Shown: positions 52,039 to 61,046, counted from the first letter of the stretch. The stretch: DNA of 64,000 nucleotides from an uncultured Muribaculaceae bacterium (GCA_910584055.1 CAJTZS010000001.1:124001-188000), one strand, 5' to 3'. Program-made: numbers and translations. The notes: a model not told the origin generated them from the sequence alone.

Positions 52039-52824
52039 ATGGGAAAAGATCAGACAGTGTTGTTTCATTCCACGGTGTTCGGGCCGATTCATAGCCGTAG
52101 ACTCGGTGTGTCGTTAGGTATAAACCTTATGCCCAACGACGGGAAAGTGTGCTCGTTCGACTGTCTTTATTGTGAGGCCGGATATAATGCTCAGGGGAAG
52201 GGACGTGCCGGACTTCCTTCGCGGGAGGATGTTTACTTAGCCCTTGAAGGGAAACTCAAGGAGATGAAGACTGCAGGCGACGCTCTCGACGTGATAACAT
52301 TCTCCGGTAACGGGGAGCCGACGCTTCATCCGGAATTTCCCGGTATTATTGATGATACGTTAAAGCTTCGCAACGAATATTATCCTGAAGCCAAGGTTTC
52401 AGTTTTAACCAACTCCACCCGTATCTTTGATTCGGAAGTGGCCGACGCTCTTGAACGCGTTGACAACAATATTCTCAAACTTGACTCGGCGATTGATTCG
52501 ACGATGAGGCTTATTGACCGCCCCGCGTCCAAAGAATTCACGGTCGAAAGGGTTGTAGGGGCATTGCGTCGTTTCGAAGGAACGGGAATCATTCAGACGA
52601 TGCTGCTCCGGGGGGAGCATTGCGGGCATAAGATAGACAACACCACTCCGGAGGAGATTGATGCATTGATAGATGCATATAAAAAGATCAAGCCGCGGGA
52701 AGTTATGATTTATAGCCTTGACCGGTCAACCCCCGAAGAGAATCTTAAAAAGGTGGATAAACGGGAACTTGACCATATCGCGGCCCGGATACGCGCAGCA
52801 GGGATTCCTGTGACGGATTATTGA
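52039..52824 (+). CDS. Radical SAM protein
   Basis: A 261-residue TIM-barrel enzyme. Its CxxxCxxC cluster (Cys38, Cys42, Cys45 in VCSFDCLYCEAG) binds a 4Fe-4S cluster that cleaves S-adenosylmethionine. The GNGEPTLHPEF segment is the SAM-binding GGE-like motif. The family (resembling wybutosine/MoaA-like single-domain proteins) is poorly characterised and the substrate is unknown. It is 14 bp after mutS and 40 bp before the LD-carboxypeptidase gene, likely one transcript. Confidence 0.85.
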   Translation: MGKDQTVLFHSTVFGPIHSRRLGVSLGINLMPNDGKVCSFDCLYCEAGYNAQGKGRAGLPSREDVYLALEGKLKEMKTAGDALDVITFSGNGEPTLHPEFPGIIDDTLKLRNEYYPEAKVSVLTNSTRIFDSEVADALERVDNNILKLDSAIDSTMRLIDRPASKEFTVERVVGALRRFEGTGIIQTMLLRGEHCGHKIDNTTPEEIDALIDAYKKIKPREVMIYSLDRSTPEENLKKVDKRELDHIAARIRAAGIPVTDY

Positions 52825-52835
52825 TGGGAATATTT

Positions 52836-52862
52836 AATAGGGAATGTGTAATGTTTAATGCA
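52836..52862. repeat. ACATTAA-type intergenic spacer repeat
   Basis: One and a half units (GGGAATGTGTAATGTTTAATGC) between the radical SAM and LD-carboxypeptidase genes, inverse orientation to most copies. Confidence 0.6.
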
Positions 52863-52864
52863 AG

Positions 52865-53800
52865 ATGGGGATGATTATACCTGATATATTAAAGACCGGT
52901 GATAAGGTGGCGATAATATCGCCGGCTTCAGTGGTTAAGCCCGAATATATAGACCGGACTGCTGAGTTTATTCGTGGAAATGGATTTGAACCGGTGGTGA
53001 TGCCACATGCAAAGGGTCCTTCCGACGGTTCTTATGCGGCGTCGATGCAAGACAGACTGGAGGATTTGCTTACGGCATGGACAATGCCGGATGTGAAGGC
53101 CGTATTATGTTCGAGAGGGGGATACGGGGCGACCCATCTTTTGTCGCATATACCGGGTGATTTGTTCCGTGAGAATCCACGCTGGCTAATAGGCTTTTCC
53201 GATATATCGGCACTCCATGCGTTTTCATATTGTAGTGGGGTTGCTTCCATCCATGGTCCGATGGCGAAGGATTTACGTGATGATCATGAAGGGGGAAGAA
53301 CAGTGATGGAATTTTTGAAATCAGGGGTATTGCCGGCGTGTGGTTTCAAAAACGAAGAATCGGAAACGATGCCACGTAATATTTCCGGGGAGGCAAGTGG
53401 AATGCTTATTGGGGGCAACATGGCCGTGCTCAATGGTCTCGCGGCAACGCCATACGATATGTTTGCCCGGACGATGTGTGATGATTGCGTGTTATTTATT
53501 GAAGATATCGCTGAACCTATTTATAAGATTGAGCGTATACTATATAGACTCTATATGCAAGGTGTATTCACCCGGCTTAAGGGTCTTGCCGTAGGGCAGT
53601 TCACAGAATCTTCAGCTGATAGAAATTATCCCTCCACAGAACGCATGATAGAACGCTTCCTTAAAGAAAACGGAATTGAGAACATTCCTGTGGCTTATAA
53701 TTTCCCGGTTGGTCATTTCCCGAACAATATGCCCGTTGTAGTTGGCTCCGAGGTGAGGCTTTCCGTCTCAGCCAACGAAGCAGTTCTGACCAGGGGGTAG
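52865..53800 (+). CDS. LD-carboxypeptidase (peptidase family S66)
   Basis: A 311-residue enzyme that trims the terminal D-Ala from murein tetrapeptides during peptidoglycan recycling. The nucleophile is Ser112 in WLIGFSDISALHAF; Glu in LFIEDIAEPIYKIE and His in YNFPVGHFPNNMP complete the S66 triad. AVLCSRGGYGATHLL is conserved in the family. Normal length, cytoplasmic. Confidence 0.93.
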   Translation: MGMIIPDILKTGDKVAIISPASVVKPEYIDRTAEFIRGNGFEPVVMPHAKGPSDGSYAASMQDRLEDLLTAWTMPDVKAVLCSRGGYGATHLLSHIPGDLFRENPRWLIGFSDISALHAFSYCSGVASIHGPMAKDLRDDHEGGRTVMEFLKSGVLPACGFKNEESETMPRNISGEASGMLIGGNMAVLNGLAATPYDMFARTMCDDCVLFIEDIAEPIYKIERILYRLYMQGVFTRLKGLAVGQFTESSADRNYPSTERMIERFLKENGIENIPVAYNFPVGHFPNNMPVVVGSEVRLSVSANEAVLTRG

Positions 53801-53806
53801 GCATCA

Positions 53807-53846
53807 GGCATTAAACATTGCACATTAAACATTACACATTAATCAT
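53807..53846. repeat. ACATTAA-type intergenic spacer repeat
   Basis: Three tandem units of the form GCATTAAACATTGCACATTAAACATTACACATT just before glpK. Confidence 0.7.
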
Positions 53847-53852
53847 AGTACT

Positions 53853-55343
53853 ATGGATTCTCAAAAGTATATCCTTTCGCTCGATCAGGGGACAAGCAGT
53901 TCCCGCGCAATCGTGTTCGACCGCAGCGGTTCGATCCGGGCTGTGGCTCAAAAAGAATTTCCGCAGATATTTCCCCATTCCGGTTGGGTTGAGCATGATC
54001 CCCACCAGATATGGGCCTCCCAGGCATCCGTGATTGCGGAAGCCATCTCTTCAATAGATATTAACGGAACGAACATTGAAGCTATAGGAATCACCAATCA
54101 GCGCGAAACCACCATCGTGTGGGACCGCGACACCGAAGAACCTGTATATAACGCCATCGTATGGCAGGATCGCCGAACTTCCGAATATTGCAACAAGGTG
54201 ATAGAAGAGGGGATGGAAGAGACGATACGTCAGAAAACTGGACTTATCGTTGACGCATACTTCAGCGCCACCAAGATAAAATGGATTCTCGACAATGTGC
54301 CGGGTGCGCGCAAGCGTGCCGAGGAGGGTAAGCTGATGTTCGGTACTGTTGACACATGGCTCGTGTGGCGTCTTACACGTGGGGAAGTGCATGTTACGGA
54401 TGTTTCGAATGCTTCGCGTACGATGCTTTTCAACATCAACACCCTTGAATGGGATCAGGAATTGCTCGATTACTTCACCATTCCGCGTTCGATGATGCCG
54501 GAAGTGAAATCTTCAAGCGAGGTGTATGGCCATACCACGTCAACGCTTTTCGCCCACAAGGTACCTATCGCCGGGATTGCAGGAGACCAACAGGCGGCTC
54601 TTTTCGGCCAGATGTGTGTCGAACCGGGTTCCGTGAAGAATACTTACGGCACCGGCTGCTTCCTTTTGATGAACAGCGGAACAAAACCGATCCTTTCGAA
54701 AAACAGACTCCTGTCCACGATAGCGTGGAAGATTGGCGACACTGTCAATTATGCGTTGGAAGGCTCTATATTTGTCGGAGGGTCTGTTGTGCAATGGTTG
54801 CGCGACAATTTAGGATGCATTTCCTGCTCCTCCGATGTTGAGAAATTGGCCGAATCTGTTCCGGATACCGACGGTGTGTATTTTGTTCCCGCCCTCACCG
54901 GTCTTGGAGCTCCTTATTGGGATCCAGAGGCGAGGGGTATGATAACCGGTATCTCTCGTGGGACGACAACTGCGCATATCGCCCGCGCCGCCCTTGAGGG
55001 AATAGCTTTCCAGACATACGATATCGTAAAGGCAATGGAGAAGGATGCCAACCTACCGATAAAGAATCTGAAGGTTGACGGCGGGGCATCGCGAAATAAT
55101 CTGTTGATGCAGTTCCAGAGTGACATTCTCGCCACGGATGTTCTCCGTCCCCGCATCACAGAGACTACAGCCCTCGGTGCCGCCTACCTTGCCGGCCTTG
55201 CCGTCGGCTACTGGCCGAGTATAGATTCGATTCAGCAGCAATGGCAGCTCGATGCGGAATTCAGACCCAAGGCCGCCAAAGACGAAGTCAACAAGAAAAT
55301 CAACGGCTGGCACGATGCCGTCAACCGCGACCTCTCTAAATAA
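53853..55343 (+). CDS. glpK: Glycerol kinase
   Basis: A 496-residue FGGY-family kinase that phosphorylates glycerol to glycerol-3-phosphate. SLDQGTSSSRAIVFD is the ATP-binding loop; QRETTIVWDRDTEEPVYNAI and VWQDRRTSEYC bind substrate; TGCFLLMNSG and GAGAPYW-like GLGAPYWDPEARG are also present. It precedes glpF with 110 bp of repeat-rich spacer. A strong ribosome-binding region is not obvious. Confidence 0.97.
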   Translation: MDSQKYILSLDQGTSSSRAIVFDRSGSIRAVAQKEFPQIFPHSGWVEHDPHQIWASQASVIAEAISSIDINGTNIEAIGITNQRETTIVWDRDTEEPVYNAIVWQDRRTSEYCNKVIEEGMEETIRQKTGLIVDAYFSATKIKWILDNVPGARKRAEEGKLMFGTVDTWLVWRLTRGEVHVTDVSNASRTMLFNINTLEWDQELLDYFTIPRSMMPEVKSSSEVYGHTTSTLFAHKVPIAGIAGDQQAALFGQMCVEPGSVKNTYGTGCFLLMNSGTKPILSKNRLLSTIAWKIGDTVNYALEGSIFVGGSVVQWLRDNLGCISCSSDVEKLAESVPDTDGVYFVPALTGLGAPYWDPEARGMITGISRGTTTAHIARAALEGIAFQTYDIVKAMEKDANLPIKNLKVDGGASRNNLLMQFQSDILATDVLRPRITETTALGAAYLAGLAVGYWPSIDSIQQQWQLDAEFRPKAAKDEVNKKINGWHDAVNRDLSK

Positions 55344-55450
55344 TGTTTAATGTTGAATGTGTAATGTTTAATGGCATCAGCTGCAAAACATTCCACATAC
55401 AACATTAACCATGGCATTACTCATTTAACATTCAACATTTAACATTAATT
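55341..55450. repeat. ACATTAA-type repeat, inverted arms between glpK and glpF
   Basis: TAATGTTTAATGTTGAATGTGTAATG on the left and AACATTCAACATTTAACATTAA on the right are complementary, so the spacer could fold into a long hairpin and act as a terminator or attenuator. The right arm ends 4 bp before the glpF start. Confidence 0.65.
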
Positions 55451-55453
55451 GAA

Positions 55454-56200
55454 GTGAACGGATATTCTTTAACGATACAGTGTGTGTTCGAGTTTCTCGG
55501 CACGATGATTATGATTCTGCTCGGATGCGGGGTGGTTGCGTGTGTCAGTCTGAAAAAGTCGAAAGGTGAGGGTGGCGGCTGGATTGTTGTGACTCTGGCG
55601 TGGGGACTCGCGGTTATGTGCGGAGTCCTGGTGGCAGGTCCTTTCACCGGTGCGCATCTTAATCCGGCTGTGTCCATAGGACTTGCCGCCGCCGGTAAGT
55701 TTCCATGGGCGTTTGTCGTGCCATATGTTGTTGCGCAGATACTCGGAGCATATGCGGGCGCATCATTGGTTTATGTCTTTTATAAGGACCATTTCGATGC
55801 CACCGAAGACAGGGAAACCAAGCTCGGAGTTTTTTCCACGATACCTGCAATCAAGAATCATATGCGCAACCTTATATGCGAAATTGTAGGAACGTTTGTC
55901 CTCATTCTCGTTATCCTTTTCATCGGTGACAAGTCGAACGCTTCGGAGGTGGGACTCGGAAGCATCGGGGCGATTCCCGTTGCGTTACTTGTGGTGGCTA
56001 TCGGCCTATCACTCGGTGGCACAACCGGATATGCTATCAATCCTGCCAGAGACCTTGGTCCGCGTCTGGCCCATCAGACTCTTCGTATTAAAGGGAAAGG
56101 GAGCAGTCAATGGAACTACGCCTGGGTGCCCATTGTAGGACCGGTGGTCGGAGCGGCATTGGCGGCATTGGTATATTGGTTGGTGATAAGAGCTTTATAA
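55454..56200 (+). CDS. glpF: Aquaglyceroporin (MIP family)
   Basis: A 248-residue membrane channel with six hydrophobic segments and two NPA boxes (GAHLNPAVSIG and YAINPARDLG). Together with glpK it imports and phosphorylates glycerol. GTG is the start codon; no ATG fits. The second box in GYAINPARDLGPRLAH has the Arg typical of glycerol channels. Confidence 0.95.
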   Translation: MNGYSLTIQCVFEFLGTMIMILLGCGVVACVSLKKSKGEGGGWIVVTLAWGLAVMCGVLVAGPFTGAHLNPAVSIGLAAAGKFPWAFVVPYVVAQILGAYAGASLVYVFYKDHFDATEDRETKLGVFSTIPAIKNHMRNLICEIVGTFVLILVILFIGDKSNASEVGLGSIGAIPVALLVVAIGLSLGGTTGYAINPARDLGPRLAHQTLRIKGKGSSQWNYAWVPIVGPVVGAALAALVYWLVIRAL

Positions 56201-56300
56201 ATAAACATAGATTAAAAACATCTGTTAATAATTAAATATTAACCTTAAAAGCGGAGATATGTGTCAAACATTCCTCCGCTTTTATATGTTTTAGCCTTTG

Positions 56301-56909
56301 ATGAAAAAGTTATCGATACTAATGATGTTGGCGATAGTCGGCATGGCTTTGTGTGGACTCATCACTCCGCGCCCGGTTGCCGAAAAGATGTCAATAACGG
56401 CAGAAGCATCGTCAACAGCTCCCGAGCCTCAAGTCTCTCCCTTTGAGCAGGCGGTGGAGATCATTAAGAAGTATGAAGGATTGCACAGTCCGCGACATTG
56501 GCCCTTGGTGGGTTATGGACACAAAGTGCTGCCGGGAGAGAAGTTCAGTCGAAACCGTAAGCTTTCGCAGACAGAGGCTGAAGCTATATTGAGAAAAGAT
56601 TTGTTGAAGAATTGTGCCGTGTTCCGTGAATTCGGTGCGGATTCATTGTTGCTTGGTGTTCTTGCATATAACATCGGTTCAGGGGCGACCTTGCGTTCTT
56701 CTGTAGTTAAGAAGCTGCGTGCGGGCGACAGGGATATAGAGTCGAACTACTTGGCTCACTGCCGGTATCGCGGCAAGGTGCATTCCCAGATAAAGCAAAG
56801 GCGCATAGAGGAGTTCAACACGCTTTTTATTACCGATACCGTAACGGAAATCCCTGACGGAGGCATCACTCTCGCTCCGCCGCAGATTGCTGTCGACTTA
56901 AGGCAATAA
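56301..56909 (+). CDS. GH24-type lysozyme, exported
   Basis: A 202-residue protein with an N-terminal signal sequence (MKKLSILMMLAIVGMALCG). The T4-lysozyme-like domain (about 45-170) has VEIIKKYEGLH with catalytic Glu59, the GYGHK turn and YNIGSGATLRSSVVKKL and the RRIEEFNTLF helix. It probably cuts peptidoglycan in the envelope. Phage-type lysozymes in Bacteroidota may be domesticated. The ATG at 56301 is chosen over the TTG at 56298. Confidence 0.85.
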   Translation: MKKLSILMMLAIVGMALCGLITPRPVAEKMSITAEASSTAPEPQVSPFEQAVEIIKKYEGLHSPRHWPLVGYGHKVLPGEKFSRNRKLSQTEAEAILRKDLLKNCAVFREFGADSLLLGVLAYNIGSGATLRSSVVKKLRAGDRDIESNYLAHCRYRGKVHSQIKQRRIEEFNTLFITDTVTEIPDGGITLAPPQIAVDLRQ

Positions 56910-56958
56910 ATCTCAGAGTATAGGTGTTTAATACATGAATTTAGTTTGAGTTTTTATA

Positions 56959-57783
56959 ATGGTCAATTCAATTTCTCACATATTTGCTTTCCTCCTGTTG
57001 GTACTCCCTCTTTACGCATGCAGCGGAGATAAATCAGCAAAAACGGATATTGCTGAAATAGAGAACTGTGATTCGATTCCGGATGGGATAAAGCGTCTTG
57101 TAAAAGCTGTGGCAGAGGATGACAGTGTCGGATTTTCGGCAATGGTAAGCTACCCGTTGGCCCGGCCATATCCTTTGCGCGATATAGAGAGCGCGGAGCA
57201 AATGAAGGGTTATTACCCGATCCTTGTTGATGATTCACTTAAGAGTGTGATAACAAAGTCACATCCCGGCGATTGGGAAGAATATGGATGGCGCGGCTGG
57301 AGCTTGAAGGGAGGCGAATATGTATGGATTGATGAAGACCTCTATGATGTCAGTTACCTTTCGGGCAGGGAGCGTATGATGCTCGATAGCCTTACGCTTC
57401 TGGATATCGGAAGCGTGGATTCGGCTCTGAGACATGGCTGGACACCTGTCATGTGTCTCAAGGGCGCGGAAAACGGAGACGTTTATAGGATCGATTCGAC
57501 CAGAGACAGGGAGGGAATGCCTCATTACCGCATGTTGGTATATAGCCATGGAAGTGATCTGCACGGCACGCCGTTACTAAACATGACGGGTCATATGGAA
57601 TCTGAAGGAACTGCCGGCACCAGAACATATTATTTTGTGTCCGACAGCGGACTCCGCGCCTCCTTCTCTCCCGATGTACCCGATGGCTCTTCCCTTGAGA
57701 TAGAATTTACCGATACCCGTAATTCCACCGACTCGGTTGTTTCCGTAACCCGCGTTTACTGGCTCGACCTCACCACCAAATAA
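56959..57783 (+). CDS. Hypothetical lipoprotein, 274 aa
   Basis: Signal peptide with lipobox LYAC at Cys21. The body (residues 40-270) has no recognised domain. It begins with a helical segment (GIKRLVKAVAEDDSVGFSAM, similar in type to DUF4878-like lipoprotein domains), then is predominantly beta with several Trp/Tyr pairs, and ends in a beta strand-rich section (VTRVYWLDLTT). Surface or periplasmic. 49 bp after the lysozyme gene, same strand. Confidence 0.6.
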   Translation: MVNSISHIFAFLLLVLPLYACSGDKSAKTDIAEIENCDSIPDGIKRLVKAVAEDDSVGFSAMVSYPLARPYPLRDIESAEQMKGYYPILVDDSLKSVITKSHPGDWEEYGWRGWSLKGGEYVWIDEDLYDVSYLSGRERMMLDSLTLLDIGSVDSALRHGWTPVMCLKGAENGDVYRIDSTRDREGMPHYRMLVYSHGSDLHGTPLLNMTGHMESEGTAGTRTYYFVSDSGLRASFSPDVPDGSSLEIEFTDTRNSTDSVVSVTRVYWLDLTTK

Positions 57784-57809
57784 AAATTACTTATTTTGTA
57801 TGGGTTTTG

Positions 57810-58385
57810 TTACAGTATTCGATACATACGTCTCGTTGCCGAATACATATCTCGATTGGTTTGAAAAGAGAAACCATTAGTTTGATAGAATCTTACGGTT
57901 CTGCAATTATTTAAGGCATCAACTGTAATAAACTGACAACCTGCGTATTTATAATGACGAAACACAGTGGCAACAAATGCGATAACAGACCTGCCGACAC
58001 CAGTGCTCTGGCTGGCAGTTAAGGTGCCCAAATGTCCTATGTTTATTGCGGGATATGATGATTGTTGTTTGAAAAAATCCACAATACTTGATTCTGTTTC
58101 CAAACGCAAGTCATCAAAGAAATCTTGTTTTTCATCCTCACTGCCTATCATCAGTGCATCGTTCATAAGCGTAAAAGCAGCTACGATTTCATTTGATGGA
58201 GTGAATACGCAATATGCCGAGAGATAACGATTGTTAACACACTCTCTAACCTCATGCCTGAAGAAATCATCAAGTTCTTTCACTCCACACGAAAACGCAG
58301 ACATATTTTCATAATCTGCGTCAGTCATTTGTCGTATTTGGAGATTAATATCCGAAGATTGGGTTTTTTCCACCACAATTTTCAA
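57810..58385 (-). CDS. GNAT-family acetyltransferase (candidate toxin)
   Basis: A 191-residue GNAT protein. The SFxxGV-type segment (SAFSCGVKELDDFFRHEV) and the acetyl-CoA-binding P-loop region (NIGHLGTLTASQSTGVGRSV) resemble TacT/AtaT-like toxin acetyltransferases, which acetylate aminoacyl-tRNAs. The start overlaps the 83-aa upstream gene by 41 bp. The classical partner DUF1778 antitoxin is absent; the upstream small protein may substitute. Stand-alone GNAT enzymes are common, so the toxin role is unproven. Confidence 0.7.
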   Translation of the reverse strand: MKIVVEKTQSSDINLQIRQMTDADYENMSAFSCGVKELDDFFRHEVRECVNNRYLSAYCVFTPSNEIVAAFTLMNDALMIGSEDEKQDFFDDLRLETESSIVDFFKQQSSYPAINIGHLGTLTASQSTGVGRSVIAFVATVFRHYKYAGCQFITVDALNNCRTVRFYQTNGFSFQTNRDMYSATRRMYRIL

Positions 58386-58596
58386 TTATACGTTGAGTAA
58401 TTGCCTCTTCATGCACGCGACGTACCTCCATCTGATGTCGTTCTTCTTCAGTAAAATCCCCCCGGAGATGTTTCTCCAAGTTACGATGGAAACGAGCGAC
58501 ATCTTCTCTATCCATCGGAGGATTTGGTATTGAACGTATCATATAAATTATATTATATATGGATGCTTTAATTTGTAAAGTTACAACTTTTTCCAT
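58345..58596 (-). CDS. Small hydrophilic protein upstream of the GNAT gene (candidate antitoxin)
   Basis: An 83-residue frame; the ATG at 58542 (MIRSIPNPPMDREDVARFHR) may be the real start, giving 65 residues. The protein is charged and helical (HRNLEKHLRGDFTEEERHQM, HEEAITQRIIENCGGKNPIF) with no RHH motif apparent. It overlaps the GNAT gene by 41 bp. The arrangement resembles a toxin-antitoxin pair, with the small gene first. Function unknown. Confidence 0.55.
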   Translation of the reverse strand: MEKVVTLQIKASIYNIIYMIRSIPNPPMDREDVARFHRNLEKHLRGDFTEEERHQMEVRRVHEEAITQRIIENCGGKNPIFGY

Positions 58597-58667
58597 TCCG
58601 TTGCAAACTTTAGAACAGATAAATTTCTATTCTTATTATAGAACATCGGTAATTTAGGCAAAGTTTA

Positions 58668-59654
58668 TTAGAATTCGGTGGCGGGTCCTGTGAAGGTCAT
58701 CTTCACGGGGAGTATGCGGCCTGCGGAATCGAAGCGGAGTTCGTCGATGCAGGTTACGCGGTCGTTGCCGTCCGTGGCTCCGAGCGGATGGCGGTGGTAC
58801 ACGATGTAGTACCTGCCGGTCTTCGGGGATTGAATCACGGAGTGATGCCCCGCTCCCGTCCCCACCTCCGGGTCAGACTCTAAGATTGTGCCCACGCGTT
58901 CGAACGGCCCGAAAGGGGAGTCCGCGATAGCGTACGCCACCCGGTAGCTGTCCTTGGTCCAGTCGCCCTCGCTCCACATGAAATAGTATCTGCCGTCCTT
59001 CACGAGCATGAACGGCCCTTCGGTGTAATCCTTTGGAGTCACCTCCCTATACAGCGAGCCGTCGGGGAACGGGACGATGGATTTGAAGTCGTCGGCGAGT
59101 CTTACCATGTTGCAGCGCCCCCAACCGCCGTAATACATGTAATAGCTTCCGTCCGTGTCCTTGAAAACGAACTGGTCTATGGGCTGCGCCCCGTTCACGA
59201 TCTCATTGATCAGCGGTCTGCCGAGTAGGTCCCTGAACGGCCCCTCCGGCCTGTCGCCGACCGCGACCCCGATACCGCCGATTTCGCCCTCGTGGACATC
59301 GTTCGCCCCGAAGAAAAGATAGTACTTCCCATCCTTTTCAAGCACCGCCGGCGCCCACATCGCGCCCCACGCCCATCTGACCTCACCGGTGCTGATGATG
59401 TCCTCATGTTTCGTCCAATGCCTGAGGTCGGTAGTAGAGAAGCAGTCCATCGCTGTCTGTTCCTTGAAAGGGAGGCTTCTCGTCGGGTACACGAACACCG
59501 TGTCGCCATACACGATTCCCTCGGGGTCGGCATAAGCACCGGGGAAACAGGGGTTTCCACAACTTATGAATTCAGAATTTGAAGAGACTGTCTCGGCACA
59601 AAGTGCAAAACATGTTATGGTCAAGTTGAATAAGGAAATCAGTATTTTTTTCAT
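58668..59654 (-). CDS. Family 43 glycoside hydrolase, exported
   Basis: A 328-residue enzyme with a signal peptide (MKKILISLFNLTITCFALCA) and five-bladed beta-propeller repeats. Predicted catalytic residues: Asp43 (GAYADPEGIVYG), Asp160 (QPIDQFVFKD) and Glu212 (YTEGPFMLVKDGRYYF). Members cleave arabinofuranosides or xylosides in plant polysaccharides; specificity is not readable here. It is not part of a visible SusCD locus. The DNA is noticeably more GC-rich than the small genes just to its left. Two hairpins lie just upstream (59686-59937). Confidence 0.88.
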   Translation of the reverse strand: MKKILISLFNLTITCFALCAETVSSNSEFISCGNPCFPGAYADPEGIVYGDTVFVYPTRSLPFKEQTAMDCFSTTDLRHWTKHEDIISTGEVRWAWGAMWAPAVLEKDGKYYLFFGANDVHEGEIGGIGVAVGDRPEGPFRDLLGRPLINEIVNGAQPIDQFVFKDTDGSYYMYYGGWGRCNMVRLADDFKSIVPFPDGSLYREVTPKDYTEGPFMLVKDGRYYFMWSEGDWTKDSYRVAYAIADSPFGPFERVGTILESDPEVGTGAGHHSVIQSPKTGRYYIVYHRHPLGATDGNDRVTCIDELRFDSAGRILPVKMTFTGPATEF

Positions 59655-59685
59655 GATGTTTAGAAGTTGTTAAAAAAAATGTGGA

Positions 59686-59725
59686 ATTGGTGAGCTGCCG
59701 TTGCGAGCAACCATAGCTCACCAAT
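59686..59725. promoter_or_regulatory. Hairpin upstream of the GH43 gene
   Basis: Perfect 11-bp stem (59686-59696 with 59715-59725, ATTGGTGAGCT) with an 18-nt loop, 32 bp from the start of the GH43 gene on its 5' side. It could be the start of an attenuator or a regulatory site. Confidence 0.5.
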
Positions 59726-59809
59726 TCACTCTAAAACAAATTTTTACCTAAATTTTCCTACCTGTTTTGGTATGTAGGCCGCCTTAAGCCGGGAATAGTT
59801 ACTTGTTAC

Positions 59810-59937
59810 CTTCTATTTATAGTGGGGCAAAACATAGATGGTTTTCTAAACACCCTAAAAAATATAATATCGGGATTAGAAATTCTTTTTCGGTTTGCCC
59901 CTCTATAAATAGAAGCGAAGTCGTTTAAGCGACTTCG
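59810..59937. repeat. Nested inverted repeats before the T9SS cargo gene
   Basis: CTTCTATTTATAG... (59810-59831) and its complement (59894-59915) form 22-bp arms with one mismatch, directly followed by a perfect hairpin CGAAGTCG/CGACTTCG (59916-59923 with 59930-59937). They lie in the gap between the divergent GH43 and cargo genes. Small non-autonomous element or regulatory region; nothing else is visible in the gap. Confidence 0.6.
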
Positions 59938-59966
59938 TTAGAAGTAACCAACCAAAATTATTTATC

Positions 59967-60881
59967 ATGAAGAAATTTTTATCTTTATTTGTTGGAGCCA
60001 TTGTCGGCATGTCTGCCTCGGCTCAAGTCACTACTCTTTACATTGCCGGTGCGCCTGAAACAACAATCAACGGGCATACCCTCAGTTGGGATCTTTCAAC
60101 CCCGTTGGAAGTTGAAGCCAAGGACGGGTACTTTACACTCGATTGTCAGAACGTCATACAATATGGCTTTGCTATCTCCGACATGAAGACAACAGATTGG
60201 GGCGAATGGGCGGCCCATCGTTATGCCCCGTCAGCTGAGTTTACTAAAGCCGATTTAGGTAAGGCTGTTCACCTCTACGGCCCCGGCACGGAAGATTTCA
60301 AACCGCTTTGGCCCGGCGACTGGAAACTTGTGATATCCCAGGACCTCTCTACCGTTACCGTCACAACTACAACACAGGAAGTATTGGCAACATACTATCT
60401 TGCCGGCAGTTTTAATGGATGGAAAGTAGAAGACAAATATAAATTTGAACCTGAAACAGGCGTTGACAATGTTTATTGGCTTGACATTACCTCTCCAATT
60501 TCCTCGGAGTCTCCAAATATCCTGAGAAATGGAAAATGGGACGAATGGTGGGGGTCAAATGCTGCTCCGGTGACATTAGATCAGAAAGAAGAATGGTTGT
60601 GGCAGTCCAATCCTCAAGGTAAAGTCTTTGTTGACTACACCGGTTCAATCCGTCTTGAACTTCCTGATGCAATCACAACCGGATGTTCAATTTATATGAC
60701 ATGCTACTCTACAATTCGTCAACACGTAAGCGATACTGAATCCGGCGTTAGCGAGAATCTTATTATCGAGAACACTCCTGCCGAGTATTATAATCTCCAA
60801 GGTGTGAAAATCACTAATCCCAAGAATGGCATTTATATCGTGCGTCGTGGCAATAAGGTAACTAAGGAGATTATACGCTGA
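59967..60881 (+). CDS. Exported protein with SusE/F-like and T9SS sorting domain
   Basis: A 304-residue protein with a signal peptide (MKKFLSLFVGAIVGMSASAQ). Two beta-sandwich repeats follow: TLYIAGAPETTINGHTLSWD and TYYLAGSFNGWKVEDKYKFE, which are starch-binding-like folds. The C-terminus EYYNLQGVKITNPKNGIYIV then RRGNKVTKEIIR is a classic T9SS sorting signal. Predicted to be a cell-surface glycan-binding protein. It has a strong terminator downstream. Confidence 0.82.
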   Translation: MKKFLSLFVGAIVGMSASAQVTTLYIAGAPETTINGHTLSWDLSTPLEVEAKDGYFTLDCQNVIQYGFAISDMKTTDWGEWAAHRYAPSAEFTKADLGKAVHLYGPGTEDFKPLWPGDWKLVISQDLSTVTVTTTTQEVLATYYLAGSFNGWKVEDKYKFEPETGVDNVYWLDITSPISSESPNILRNGKWDEWWGSNAAPVTLDQKEEWLWQSNPQGKVFVDYTGSIRLELPDAITTGCSIYMTCYSTIRQHVSDTESGVSENLIIENTPAEYYNLQGVKITNPKNGIYIVRRGNKVTKEIIR

Positions 60882-60902
60882 TTATTAACTATCTAAGCTT
60901 GC

Positions 60903-60935
60903 AGGCTGTGTCATATTAATATTATGACACAGCCT
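60903..60935 (+). terminator. Intrinsic terminator after the T9SS cargo gene
   Basis: 13-bp perfect stem (60903-60915 with 60923-60935, AGGCTGTGTCATA) with a 7-nt loop, followed by ATTTG. Confidence 0.75.
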
Positions 60936-61046
60936 ATTTGTCGCTAAAAACTCTAAAATTCATGAATAGAAAAGAATTTCTGTCGGCATTGGCCGTTTAA
61001 AACTTAGGGGAGAGTATTGGAGAGCTCTATTAATTGCGTCTCAAAT

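Noticed and set aside
53807..53846. Tandem units before glpK as a possible CRISPR array
   Set aside because: Units are short, contiguous and lack unique spacers; the same units recur singly at other gene ends.
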